From Streptomyces atratus (GTDB lineage: Bacteria; Actinomycetota; Actinomycetes; Streptomycetales; Streptomycetaceae), in contig NZ_BMRN01000001.1 in assembly GCF_014648655.1 (NCBI RefSeq), positions 1-64,000 on the forward strand: a stretch of 64,000 nt of DNA, read 5' to 3'. Position numbers and translations under genes: made by a program. A model generated the notes under the pieces. The model saw only the letters and a program-made list of their open reading frames with translations. It searched no databases and was not told the DNA's origin. Positions 36,581 to 45,096 of the stretch are shown here, piece by piece. Numbering within the stretch: position 1 is the first letter of the stretch; each line of letters begins with the position of its first letter.

Positions 36581-37779
36581 GAGACGCTCCCTTCCGCGAA
36601 GCGGGCCGGGTCGTAGGGTGCGAGGTCGATATCGGGCGAGCGCCCGGCGATGAGGTCGGTCAGCACCCGCGCGAAGCTCGGCCCGAGTGTGAAGGCCGAC
36701 CCGCCGGTGGCGACGAACACCCCCGGCGCGCCCCTGACCGCGCCGACGAGCGGCAGTTGGTCGGGTGCCACCGTGGTCGCGCCGACCCAGCTGCGCACGG
36801 CGGGGACCCTCTCCAGCGCGGGAACGGTGTTCACGGCCGCGCGCGCGTTGCCGGCGATCGACTGCGGGATCAACTGGTGCTTGCGGTCGAATGCCGGGAC
36901 GCCGTTCGCGTCCCTCATCAGTCGTGCCGGCCACCCGCCGCCGATGAGGACCGTGTTGTCGAGCGACTGTTTGAGCGACAGGCGCGCTCCTGCGTGCTGG
37001 ACGAGGTGGGGGATGAACTTGGGGATCTTCGAGGTGACGGTCATCGTGAGGGCGAGGGGGACGGTGGGGAGCTCGGCGCCGAAGACCCTGCCGAGCTCGG
37101 TCGTCCAGACGCCGGCGGCGAGCACGACTGCTTCGGTCCGGACGGTGCGGGCCCGTTCGCCTCCCGCGCGGTCTGTCTCCCGGAGGGTGACTTCCCATCC
37201 GGTCGGCACGCGATGCGCGCCGACCAGACGGGAGCGTGCGCGTACGGTCGCGCCGGCCGCGATGGCTGCGCGTCCGACAGCGGGAGCAGCGATGCGGGCG
37301 TCCGCCTTTCCTTCCAGTGCGCTGAGGTTGGCTGCGACGATGTCCCGTGAGAGGTACGGTGCGACGTCGTCGAGCTCGGCGCGATCGAGCGTGCGCACGT
37401 CGAGGCCCCAGGAGCGTTCCAGCTCCGCCTTGAACTCGAGCATCCCGACCTGGCCGGAGTTCTCGGCGACCATGAGCCCGCCCGTCTGGCGCACGCCGAG
37501 CGGCTCTCCGATCTCGTCCTCCATGCGCGCCCACATCCCGGCAGCGTCGAGGTGCAGCGGCATCGCCTCCGCCGCGACGCGCGCGGCCTCCTCGCCCGCC
37601 TCGACCATCCGGTATTCGAGCTGGAAGTGCAGGCTCCCCGCGTTCTGGCCCGAGGCGTGCTGGTTCACCTGGTCCTTGTCGACCAGGAGCACGTGCGCCC
37701 CGTCGCGGGCGGCCATCCACGCCGTGAGGCAGCCGAGCAGGCCGCCGCCGACGACTACGACGTCGTACCGCTCAGTCAT
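36577..37779 (-). CDS. DAO-family FAD oxidoreductase subunit (HcnC / D-Hyp dehydrogenase beta-like)
   Basis: ATG 37779 gives 400 residues. N-terminal dinucleotide motif VVVGGGLLGCLTAW and the next strand HVLLVDKDQ; C-terminal FAD contact GVFVATGGSAFTLGP (GATGG-like). It belongs to the sarcosine/D-amino-acid oxidase fold and is the substrate-oxidising subunit of the three-part enzyme. Start overlaps the end of the DapA-like gene by 8 bases. Substrate in the best-known relatives is cis-4-hydroxy-D-proline; glycine and opines are alternatives. Confidence 0.87.
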   Translation of the reverse strand: MTERYDVVVVGGGLLGCLTAWMAARDGAHVLLVDKDQVNQHASGQNAGSLHFQLEYRMVEAGEEAARVAAEAMPLHLDAAGMWARMEDEIGEPLGVRQTGGLMVAENSGQVGMLEFKAELERSWGLDVRTLDRAELDDVAPYLSRDIVAANLSALEGKADARIAAPAVGRAAIAAGATVRARSRLVGAHRVPTGWEVTLRETDRAGGERARTVRTEAVVLAAGVWTTELGRVFGAELPTVPLALTMTVTSKIPKFIPHLVQHAGARLSLKQSLDNTVLIGGGWPARLMRDANGVPAFDRKHQLIPQSIAGNARAAVNTVPALERVPAVRSWVGATTVAPDQLPLVGAVRGAPGVFVATGGSAFTLGPSFARVLTDLIAGRSPDIDLAPYDPARFAEGSVS

Positions 37780-38710
37780 TGGCGAGGGGGACCGTCTCGA
37801 TGCCGAGCTCGTGCAGGGTCGCCTCGACACGGGCGACCTCGTCCGGCGTGAGCTCAAGGAGCGGCGCCCGCACGAATCCCGCGGGGATGCCGCGCAGCCG
37901 CAGTGCGGTCTTGATGATCGCCTGCTGGTTGCCGAACTGCACGCCGTAGTCGGGACGGAACCACGCGTCCATGTACACGCGGTCCTTCTTGCCCAGTTGG
38001 ACCGCGCGCTCTCGGTCCCCGGCATCGACGGCGTTCCAGAAGTCGGCCTGGTCGCGGCCGAGGATGCCGCCCGTTCCCATCAGGCCGTCGCCGTGGCCGA
38101 GCATCGCAAGGTCGGCGCCGAGCGCGTTGGTGGGCAGACCGAAGTACCGCACCTCGCCCTCCAGCGCATACATCCCGGCGAGGAAGCTCGCGAAGTCTCC
38201 CGTCGAGTTCTTGACAGCGACGACATTCTCGATCTGCGCGAGTTCGGCCAGCAGTTCCACGTCCATGTCCACGACGCAGCCGCGCGGCCAGTTGTACACG
38301 GTCATCGGGATGTCGGTGGCGTCGCTCACCGCCCGGTAGAACGCGACGATCTCCTTCCCGTTGGGCACGATGTAGGGGGGCGGGGTGAGGAGGATGCCGT
38401 CGAGGCCCGCCGCTTGTGCCGCGCGGGCGTGGGTGATCGCCTCTTGCGGGGTAAAAGCGTTGCAGGCGCCGAGGACCGGGAAGGCGCCGCTCCGGTGTTC
38501 GGCGCCCGCCGCGAACAGCTCCGCGCGCTCCTTCGCGGACAGGGAGAACCACTCCCCGCTGGTGCCGGCCAGGATCGTGCCCTGGATGCCCTCGTTGACG
38601 AGCCAAGCCATCTGCTGGTGCAACGCGTCGATGTCGAGCACGCCCTCGCGGGTGAACGGCGTGGTGATGGCGGGGATGTAGCCGCGCCAGTTGACGGTGT
38701 TGCGATCCAT
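37772..38710 (-). CDS. DapA-family lyase/deaminase (pyrroline-4-hydroxy-2-carboxylate deaminase-like)
   Basis: A 312-residue TIM-barrel of the dihydrodipicolinate synthase family. Schiff-base Lys167 is in VVAVKNSTG and the partner Tyr139 in MTVYNWPRG; the substrate loop is LAGTSGEWF (48-56). Genomic context, directly before a three-subunit D-hydroxyproline-type dehydrogenase, suggests it acts on the dehydrogenase product (deamination of pyrroline-4-hydroxy-2-carboxylate to 2-oxoglutarate semialdehyde) rather than in lysine synthesis. It is the second gene of the leftward operon, after the carrier. Confidence 0.87.
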   Translation of the reverse strand: MDRNTVNWRGYIPAITTPFTREGVLDIDALHQQMAWLVNEGIQGTILAGTSGEWFSLSAKERAELFAAGAEHRSGAFPVLGACNAFTPQEAITHARAAQAAGLDGILLTPPPYIVPNGKEIVAFYRAVSDATDIPMTVYNWPRGCVVDMDVELLAELAQIENVVAVKNSTGDFASFLAGMYALEGEVRYFGLPTNALGADLAMLGHGDGLMGTGGILGRDQADFWNAVDAGDRERAVQLGKKDRVYMDAWFRPDYGVQFGNQQAIIKTALRLRGIPAGFVRAPLLELTPDEVARVEATLHELGIETVPLAND

Positions 38711-38761
38711 GTCTGCTCCAATCGCCGGTCATCCGGCGGTGTTCTTCCTGGGGTGTGTTTC

Positions 38762-40219
38762 TCAGACCGCGGCCGGCACGGGCTCGGGTCGCTTCAGTTC
38801 GACACCGTCCGCGCCCTCGAAGCGGCGGCCCCAACCGGTTGCGGCCGCCACGACCATGACGACGGTGAGGACGAGCGGGTAGAGCATCGCGACGAAGATC
38901 TCCGTCGTGGCCAAGGCAGGAACGCCCTTGATCCCGGTCGTGAGCTGCGCGCCGATGAACAGATAGGCGCTGAGGACGGGGACGATGGAGGCGATCCCCA
39001 TCGCGAAGCAGTCCATGACGACCGCTCGGCGGTAGGGGTGCAGGCCGACGCGGTCGCCGATCTCACTGGCGACCGGGCCGAACGTGAGCATCGCAGCCGA
39101 GTTCACGCCGCCGAACAGCAGCGTGGTGAACGAGATCCCGATGCCGATCGCGAACTCCGCACCGCGCGGGGTGCTGGACAGGCGGCTGTTGGTGAGGGCG
39201 CTCACGAGCCAGTCGAGGATGCCCGCCTCGGTGAGTACGCCCATGATGCCGAACACGGTCACCACCAGAGCGATCACGCCGAGCATGTCGCCGATGCCGG
39301 AGACCAGGAATCCGGTCGGCGCCCCGTCGGTGACGCCGATGATGCCCTCAGGGGTCAGCAGGCCCGAGGCGAGGCCGGTGACGATCCCTGATACCAGCCC
39401 GACCGTGACCGCCTTGAAGATGTCGCGGGTGAGCAGCGCCACGGTGAGCATGAGCGCGACGGGGATGAGCATCACGAGGGCGAGCGGGTCTGCGGCCTGC
39501 TCCAGCAGCTCCTGCGAGTGGGCGTGGTCGCTCGACCGGCCCGACGACCCCAGCAGAAAGAATCCGGCGGCCGCGAAGCCTGCCGCGGTGAAGGCGAAGC
39601 GAGCGCGGTTGCGGACGACTCCGGCGATATCGGCGGTGCCGGCCTTGCGACGGAACGTCTGCGTTGAGGAGGAGATAACCGTCGTGTCGGAGATCGGGGC
39701 GACATTGTCTCCGAAGATCGCCCCGGAGATGATCGCGGCGGCGAGGAACGCCGGCTCGGCGCCGAGGAGTACGCCGGCCGGATAGAAGATCGGGAACGCC
39801 GTGAACATCGTCCCGATGGACGACGCCGTAGCCATCGAGATGATGCACACCGCGACGAACGCGAACAGTGTGAAGGTGCCTCCGTCGACGCCGAGGAGCT
39901 CGGCGAGCCACACGAACCCGCCGGAGACGTTGGTCTCCTTGATCAGGGCGGACATCAGCCCCACGCAGAACAGGATCAACACGATCGTGACCGCGGTGGA
40001 CGATCCGATCCCCTTCGTCACTGCGGACCAGTACGACGCATACGACTTGGCGAGCAGCGCGCCGACGAGCAGCGCGACAACACCTCCCGCGGCGAGCGCA
40101 GTCATGTCGAACGTCTTGAACACGACGAAGAAGAGCACGCAGAACGCGAGGAACACGACGACCGGCAGGAACGCCAGTGCCCTTCCTCCGCGGAAGGCCA
40201 GATGCTTGTCGGCGCTCAT
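38762..40219 (-). CDS. NhaC-type Na+/H+ antiporter-family carrier
   Basis: ATG 40219, preceded by GAGAGG, gives 485 residues with about eleven to twelve membrane helices. Family features include a duplicated arrangement with IISGAIFGDNVAPISDTTVISS and SAAMLTFGPVASEIGDR. Members exchange Na+ and H+ or substrate ions. As first gene of the catabolic operon and adjacent to its regulator, it probably imports the substrate (an imino acid or its derivative) or exchanges it, rather than serving pH control; that is inference. Confidence 0.87.
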   Translation of the reverse strand: MSADKHLAFRGGRALAFLPVVVFLAFCVLFFVVFKTFDMTALAAGGVVALLVGALLAKSYASYWSAVTKGIGSSTAVTIVLILFCVGLMSALIKETNVSGGFVWLAELLGVDGGTFTLFAFVAVCIISMATASSIGTMFTAFPIFYPAGVLLGAEPAFLAAAIISGAIFGDNVAPISDTTVISSSTQTFRRKAGTADIAGVVRNRARFAFTAAGFAAAGFFLLGSSGRSSDHAHSQELLEQAADPLALVMLIPVALMLTVALLTRDIFKAVTVGLVSGIVTGLASGLLTPEGIIGVTDGAPTGFLVSGIGDMLGVIALVVTVFGIMGVLTEAGILDWLVSALTNSRLSSTPRGAEFAIGIGISFTTLLFGGVNSAAMLTFGPVASEIGDRVGLHPYRRAVVMDCFAMGIASIVPVLSAYLFIGAQLTTGIKGVPALATTEIFVAMLYPLVLTVVMVVAAATGWGRRFEGADGVELKRPEPVPAAV

Positions 40220-40277
40220 GGCGGTGAACCTCTCCACAACATTGGGGACAGCACAGCAGGCGTGTACTTATTTACGT

Positions 40278-40295
40278 GTGTACACAAAAGTGCAC
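40278..40295. promoter_or_regulatory. Operator-like site 1 of the XRE-cupin intergenic region
   Basis: GTGTACACAAAAGTGCAC contains TGTACAC-N4-GTGCAC, an imperfect inverted repeat. It lies 58 bp upstream of the carrier ATG (read leftward), where a promoter is expected, and matches site 2 at 40365-40382. Confidence 0.65.
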
Positions 40296-40364
40296 GAAGC
40301 TTCGACTGTCAACCGTTGACTCCCAGGGAAAACGTGCTAACGGCCCCAGGAATCGCACGCCCCA

Positions 40365-40382
40365 TGTACACGAGTGTGCACA
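40365..40382. promoter_or_regulatory. Operator-like site 2 of the XRE-cupin intergenic region
   Basis: TGTACACGAGTGTGCACA again fits TGTACAC-N4-GTGCAC, 35 bp before the regulator start. Two near-identical palindromes, 86 bp apart, each near one of two divergent starts, suggest autorepression plus operon control. Confidence 0.65.
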
Positions 40383-40417
40383 ATGCTGCGCACGGCTCAG
40401 CTAGGCTGAACGCCGTG

Positions 40418-40951
40418 ATGGGAGACCAACTACGCACGCTGCGGACGGAGGCGGGGCTCAGCCTGCGCGACCTCGCGGCGCAGACCGGCCTGTCGGCGAC
40501 CCTGCTCAGCCAGGTGGAGCGAGGCGCCCGCGAGCCGAGCCTCAAGACCCTCCGCGCCTTGAGCACGGTCTTCGGCCCATCGACCGCCTCGCTGTTCCAT
40601 GAGCAAGCCCCGCTCACAGCTCACCACAGCCGCCCCGGCGAACGCTCCCGCCTGCTCATGCCGAAGGGCCTCGTGCAGTACGAACGCCTGACCCCGAGCA
40701 ACGGCCAGCTCGAGGTTCTGCTCGGCACGCTCGAACCGGGCCAGGCATCCAGCGACGAGCAGTGGGGCCATGTCGCGGTCGAGTGCGCCTATGTCATCAC
40801 CGGCACCGTCACGGTGCACGTTGCCGACCAGCGTTTCGAGGTGCAGGCGGGTGAGGCGGTGACCTTCGACGCCACACGGCCTCACCGCTACACGAACAGC
40901 GGAAGAGAGACGGCGACCTACCTGACGTCGGTGACACCACCCACGCCATAG
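40418..40951 (+). CDS. XRE-family regulator with C-terminal cupin sensor
   Basis: ATG 40418 (or GTG 40415) gives 177 residues. An N-terminal XRE helix-turn-helix (LRTLRTEAGLSLRDLAAQTG, then LSATLLSQVERGAREPSLKT) is followed by a cupin (about 105-175: VECAYVITGTVTVHVADQ and AGEAVTFDATRPHRYTNSG). Such proteins typically repress catabolic or transport genes until the cupin binds the substrate. It is divergent from the carrier/dehydrogenase operon, with two operator-like repeats between them. A longer upstream frame (from 40202) overlaps the carrier start and is rejected. Confidence 0.9.
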   Translation: MGDQLRTLRTEAGLSLRDLAAQTGLSATLLSQVERGAREPSLKTLRALSTVFGPSTASLFHEQAPLTAHHSRPGERSRLLMPKGLVQYERLTPSNGQLEVLLGTLEPGQASSDEQWGHVAVECAYVITGTVTVHVADQRFEVQAGEAVTFDATRPHRYTNSGRETATYLTSVTPPTP

Positions 40952-41216
40952 CGGACACCGCAAGGGCCCCGGGGCCCCGACGCCCGCCGAAACGGCATCC
41001 GCGCACACCGTCCGCAGGACTGATGGCCAACGATCACGAGGAACCCACAAGGGTGCGACAGGGAGGGCGTGGGGCCTCGATTCCGGCGTGTACGTCCCGG
41101 GCCCGCCCCTCGGACGGGTCACGAAAGTCCCGCCTGCGCCACTCGGCGCGCGCGATCGGGCCGGAGCTGGTCTGCTGATTCCGGGGGCCGTCCACCCGTA
41201 CTCCGGAGAGATCCAG

Positions 41217-42239
41217 ATGAGCGTCTACCGAGCCGCGCAGGTCACCGCCGCCGGCGGTCCGTTCGAGATCGTCGAGCGCGAGGTGCCGCAGCCGGGCCCC
41301 TGTCACGTACGGGTGGCCGTGGATGCCTGCGGGGTCTGCCACAGCGACTCCCTCTTCGTGGACGACGCGGTTCCGGGCGTACGGTTCCCGCTGGTCCCCG
41401 GGCATGAGATCGCTGGGCGGATCGAGGAGCTCGGTGAGGGAACGCAGAACGCCTGGCGGGTGGGCGACCGCGTGGCGGTGGGCTGGTTCGGCGGCAGCTG
41501 TGGCCACTGCACACCCTGCAGGCAGGGCGACTTCGTCGTGTGCCGGAACCTGAAGGTCCCCGGATGGGCGTACGACGGGGGCTACGCCGAGACGGTGATC
41601 GCACCGTCGGACGCCCTGGCCCGGATCCCCGACGCACTGGCGGCGACCGATGCGGCGCCCATGGCCTGCGCGGGAGTGACCACGTACAACGGGCTGCGGC
41701 GCAGCTCCGCCCGGCCGGGTGACCTGGTCGCCGTGCTGGGCATCGGCGGGCTCGGCCACCTGGGGGTGCAGTACGCGGCCGCGATGGGCTACGAGACCGT
41801 GGCCATCGCCCGCGGAGCCGCCAAGGCCGACTTCGCCGAGGAACTCGGCGCGCACCACTACATCGACAGCACCGGGGACACCTCCGTCGCGGACGCGCTG
41901 CAGGCCCTCGGCGGCGCCAGGGTCGTCCTGGCCACCGCCGCCAACTCCGGGGCCATCACGGCGACCGTGGAAGGGCTCGCCCCCCGCGGTGAGCTGGTGG
42001 TCATCGGCGCGGACCCCGAGCCGCTGGGAATCAGCCCGACTCAGCTGCTCATGAGCGGCAAGGTCGTCCGGGGCCACCCGTCAGGCACCGCGCAGGACGT
42101 ACAGGACACCATGGCGTTCAGCGCCCTGCACGGAATCCGCCCGATGATCGAGACCGTGCCGCTGGACGGGGCCACCGAGGCGTACCGGAAAATGATGTCC
42201 GGTGCCGCCCGCTTCCGGATGGTACTCACCACCCGCTGA
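41217..42239 (+). CDS. Zinc-dependent alcohol dehydrogenase (MDR)
   Basis: ATG 41217, with GGAGAG upstream, gives 340 residues. Catalytic zinc site CGVCHSDS and GHEIAGRIEELGEG; structural zinc cysteines in GGSCGHCTPCRQGDFVVC; Rossmann motif VLGIGGLGHLGVQYA. It closely follows the AdhP/AdhT pattern and oxidises alcohols or reduces aldehydes with NAD(P). The upstream 265 bp (40952-41216) hold no gene and a probable promoter. No clear link to the preceding catabolic cassette is seen. Confidence 0.92.
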   Translation: MSVYRAAQVTAAGGPFEIVEREVPQPGPCHVRVAVDACGVCHSDSLFVDDAVPGVRFPLVPGHEIAGRIEELGEGTQNAWRVGDRVAVGWFGGSCGHCTPCRQGDFVVCRNLKVPGWAYDGGYAETVIAPSDALARIPDALAATDAAPMACAGVTTYNGLRRSSARPGDLVAVLGIGGLGHLGVQYAAAMGYETVAIARGAAKADFAEELGAHHYIDSTGDTSVADALQALGGARVVLATAANSGAITATVEGLAPRGELVVIGADPEPLGISPTQLLMSGKVVRGHPSGTAQDVQDTMAFSALHGIRPMIETVPLDGATEAYRKMMSGAARFRMVLTTR

Positions 42240-42271
42240 CGCACCCGGCTCCGCACGGGGGTGGCGGCACT

Positions 42272-43882
42272 TCACCGCGGCCGTCGCTTCTCCTCGGTAC
42301 GGGCACCGCTGCCCGCTCCGTCGGCCGGTACGGAGCCCGTGCCCCGGAGCAGGGCGACGGAGAGAACGGCGGCACCGGCCATCGCGACGGCGGCACCGGC
42401 CGCGGCCATGTTCATGCTGTGGGTGAAGGCCCGGAACGCAGTGGAGAGCACCGTTTCCCGCAGCTGGTACGGAAGCTGCCGGGCCACCGCGACCGCGCCT
42501 GACAGGGTCTCCCGCGCGGCGTCGGGCACAGCGGGCACCGTACCGCTCATGCCCCCGCCGTACACGGCTGCGCCGACCGAACCGAGCAGCGCCATCCCCA
42601 GGGCGCCACCGAGTTCCTGACCCGATTCGAGGACCGCGGCAGCGGAGCCCGCGCGCTCGGGCGGTGCGGCGCCGAGGGCGAGTTCATTGGCGAGCGTCAT
42701 CGCGGAGACCAGCCCGCCCGCGTAGACGGCGGACCCGGCGAGTGTCATCCACAGCGGCGATTGGGTCCCGATCCGGGTGAGCGAGAGGAAGCCCGCGGCG
42801 GAGACGAGGAACCCGCCGCCCATCACGTATCCGCGGTCGAACCGCCGGGCGAGCGCACCGCCCGCCGGGGCACAGACCACGACGCCGAGTGAGGGCACGA
42901 GGCTCCACATCGCCGCCTCGAAGGGGCTCTTGCCGAGGACGGACTGCACGTACTGGGAGAAGAACGCCGCGAATCCGACCGTTGCCGCCATGGCCAGCAG
43001 GTTGACGAGGACCGATCCTCCGAAGGCGCGGCGGCGCAGGAGTGCGAGGTCGACCATCGGGTGGACGAGGCGGGCCTGCCGACGGAGGAAGACGAAACCC
43101 AGGGCGAGTCCTGCGGTGATGCCGAGAGCCGGCAGGGGCTGGTATCCGTGCTTGGCGACCTCCTTGATGCCGTGGATCAGTGGCAGCAGCGCGGCGAGCG
43201 AGAGCACCGCGCTCAGGATGTCGAACCGGCCCTCGGCGGGGGTCCTGGACTCCGGCAGCAGCAGCGGTGCGAGGACGAGCAGCAGTGCCATCGCGGGCAG
43301 GTTGACGAGGAAGACGGCGCCCCACCAGAAGTGTTCGAGGAGGGCGCCGCTGACGACCGGGCCGACGGAGATGCCGGTGGCCATCACGGTCGTCCACAGG
43401 GCGACCGCCCTGGCCCGCTGCCGCGGGTCGTGGAAGAGGTTGCGGACGAGGGCGAGGGTGGACGGCATCAGGCAGGCGCCGCCCACGCCGAGGAGCGCCC
43501 GGGCGGCGATAAGTGCCCCTGGGGACTGGGCGTAGGCGGCGGCGACCGAGGCCGCGGCGAAGAGGACCGTGCCGGTGATCAGTACGGTCCGGCGGCCGAT
43601 GCGGTCGCCGAGTGCGCCCGTGGTGATGAGCAGTCCGGCGAGGACGAAACCGTAGATGTCCAGGATCCACAGCTGCTGGGTGGAGCCGGGTTCGAGGTCC
43701 GCGCCGATGGCCGGCAGGGCGTAGAAGAGGATGGAGACATCCATCGAGACGAAGAGCAGCGGCAGCATCAGCACGCCGAGCGCGGTCCATTCACGGCGTC
43801 CGGCACGCGGGGCGGCGGGCTCCGGTGCGCCGGTGCCGGAGGCGGGTACGGGTGGTACCGGAAGGTGCGGTCCTGAAGTCAT
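42272..43882 (-). CDS. DHA2-family MFS drug exporter
   Basis: ATG 43882 gives 536 residues with about 14 membrane helices. MFS motif A-like loop GALGDRIGRRTV is after helix 2, and motif C-like MATGISVGPVVSGALL lies in helix 5, both typical of drug:H+ antiporters of the EmrB/QacA (14-TMS) group. It exports toxic compounds using proton motive force; the substrate is unknown. Divergent from a GntR-TetR hybrid regulator across 137 bp that contain a palindrome, a standard repressor/exporter pair. Confidence 0.9.
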   Translation of the reverse strand: MTSGPHLPVPPVPASGTGAPEPAAPRAGRREWTALGVLMLPLLFVSMDVSILFYALPAIGADLEPGSTQQLWILDIYGFVLAGLLITTGALGDRIGRRTVLITGTVLFAAASVAAAYAQSPGALIAARALLGVGGACLMPSTLALVRNLFHDPRQRARAVALWTTVMATGISVGPVVSGALLEHFWWGAVFLVNLPAMALLLVLAPLLLPESRTPAEGRFDILSAVLSLAALLPLIHGIKEVAKHGYQPLPALGITAGLALGFVFLRRQARLVHPMVDLALLRRRAFGGSVLVNLLAMAATVGFAAFFSQYVQSVLGKSPFEAAMWSLVPSLGVVVCAPAGGALARRFDRGYVMGGGFLVSAAGFLSLTRIGTQSPLWMTLAGSAVYAGGLVSAMTLANELALGAAPPERAGSAAAVLESGQELGGALGMALLGSVGAAVYGGGMSGTVPAVPDAARETLSGAVAVARQLPYQLRETVLSTAFRAFTHSMNMAAAGAAVAMAGAAVLSVALLRGTGSVPADGAGSGARTEEKRRPR

Positions 43883-43999
43883 GCCGGGAGCACAGCAGTT
43901 GCTCCGCGTACACCGCAAACACTGCCGTAGTGCACCTCCCGGCCGGCCCCATGTGCCCTGCGGAATTCCCTGCGTTGACCGGGCGTACGCCGTTCCGGG

Positions 44000-44016
44000 T
44001 GCACTAGTACAGTGCA
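44000..44016. promoter_or_regulatory. Palindromic operator overlapping the regulator start region
   Basis: TGCACTAGTACAGTGCA: 6-bp arms TGCACT/AGTGCA around a 5-bp centre, ending 4 bp before the GTG of the regulator. A half site GTAGTGCACC lies at 43927-43936, nearer the exporter. Probably bound by the GntR-TetR regulator. Confidence 0.6.
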
Positions 44017-44019
44017 GGC

Positions 44020-44934
44020 GTGCCGACCGAACCGCCCTACCTCAGGATCGCCGGTGAAATCCGTCGCCGGATCGTCTCCGGTGAGCTCGCCCCGGGCGAC
44101 CGGGTGCCCGCCACGCGTGCGATCGTCCTGGAGTGGGGTGTCGCCATGGCGACCGCCACCAAGGCACTGTCGGTGCTGCGCGGCGAAGGTCTCGTACGGG
44201 CGGTGCCGGGTGTCGGCACGGTCGTCGTCGAGCGTCGCGCTCCGGGGCTCGCCGGCCCGGGGAGCGGCCCCACCCTGAGCCGTGGGCGCATTGTGCGTGC
44301 CGCCATCGAACTGGCCGACGCCGAGGGGCTGCCCGCGGTGTCCATGCGCCGGGTCGCGACCACACTGTCCACCTCCACCATGGCGCTGTACCGCCATGTG
44401 CCGGGCAAGGCCGAGCTGGTGCGGCTGATGTCGGACGAGGTCTTCGGTGAACGCCCGCTGGGCACCGTGCCCCGCGACTGGCGGTCCGGGCTGGAAGTCG
44501 CCGCACGGTGGCTCCGGTCGGTGTACGGGCGCCATCCGTGGATGGCTCAGGCCACGGCTTCCTTCACCCGGCCGACGGCGTCCCCGCACGCGATGCGGTA
44601 CACGGAGTGGGTGCTGCACGCCCTGAGGGGCACCGGGCTCTCGCCGCACACGATGCTGCACATCCATCTCACGCTGTTCGCCCATGTCCAGGGACTGGCC
44701 ATGGGCGCCGACTCGGAGGCACAGGCGCGGCAGGACACCGGGCTGTCCGACGTGGAGTGGAGGGTAAGAAATGAGCCACAGTTCAATGCCATCTCGGCCA
44801 GTGGTGACTACCCGTTCCTCAACTCGCTGTTCGAACACGATGAATTCGAGCTCGACCTGGACTCACTCTTCGAATTCGGGCTTCAAAGGACGCTGGACGG
44901 CATCGCGATGATGATCGGCGAAACGTCCGCTTAA
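44020..44934 (+). CDS. Hybrid GntR-TetR transcriptional regulator
   Basis: A 304-residue protein with a GTG start at 44020. Residues about 5-75 are a GntR winged helix (LRIAGEIRRRIVSGELAPGD, then TRAIVLEWGVAMATATKALS and GVGTVVVE). A TetR-type helix-turn-helix follows at about 85-140 (RIVRAAIELADAEGLPAVSM, then SMRRVATTLSTSTMALYRHV), then a TetR ligand domain. Two DNA-binding heads in one protein are a recognised but uncommon actinobacterial architecture. It is divergent from the DHA2 exporter and so is probably its repressor. The transcript may end at the 17-bp palindrome 44984-45000. Confidence 0.88.
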   Translation: MPTEPPYLRIAGEIRRRIVSGELAPGDRVPATRAIVLEWGVAMATATKALSVLRGEGLVRAVPGVGTVVVERRAPGLAGPGSGPTLSRGRIVRAAIELADAEGLPAVSMRRVATTLSTSTMALYRHVPGKAELVRLMSDEVFGERPLGTVPRDWRSGLEVAARWLRSVYGRHPWMAQATASFTRPTASPHAMRYTEWVLHALRGTGLSPHTMLHIHLTLFAHVQGLAMGADSEAQARQDTGLSDVEWRVRNEPQFNAISASGDYPFLNSLFEHDEFELDLDSLFEFGLQRTLDGIAMMIGETSA

Positions 44935-44983
44935 CGAACACGACCTTTCCGGCAACGGACGACTTCCGGCCAACTTGTTGACG

Positions 44984-45000
44984 CGGTCCTGACAGGACCG
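44984..45000. promoter_or_regulatory. 17-bp palindrome directly after a TTGACG box
   Basis: CGGTCCTG-A-CAGGACCG, a perfect 8-bp inverted repeat, begins right after TTGACG (44978-44983) and would fill a 17-bp promoter spacer, but the following TCTTCC is a poor -10. It could be the operator of the metalloprotease gene or a terminator for the preceding regulator. Confidence 0.45.
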
Positions 45001-45096
45001 TCTTCCGGCTGACACTCTTCACCCCGTTCCGCGCACTTCTCGTACTTCCCGTCGGCTCACCCTGCCGCCGGTACCCCCCTCGCAGAAGGAGTCCGC

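Noticed and set aside
37772..38710. Lysine-pathway dihydrodipicolinate synthase
   Set aside because: Context (three-subunit D-amino-acid-type dehydrogenase, carrier, XRE-cupin regulator) points to catabolism, not lysine synthesis.
36650..39391. A 913-codon plus-strand frame through the dehydrogenase and DapA genes
   Set aside because: Ser/Ala/Arg-rich shadow of minus-strand genes with overlapping start/stop signals and clear motifs.
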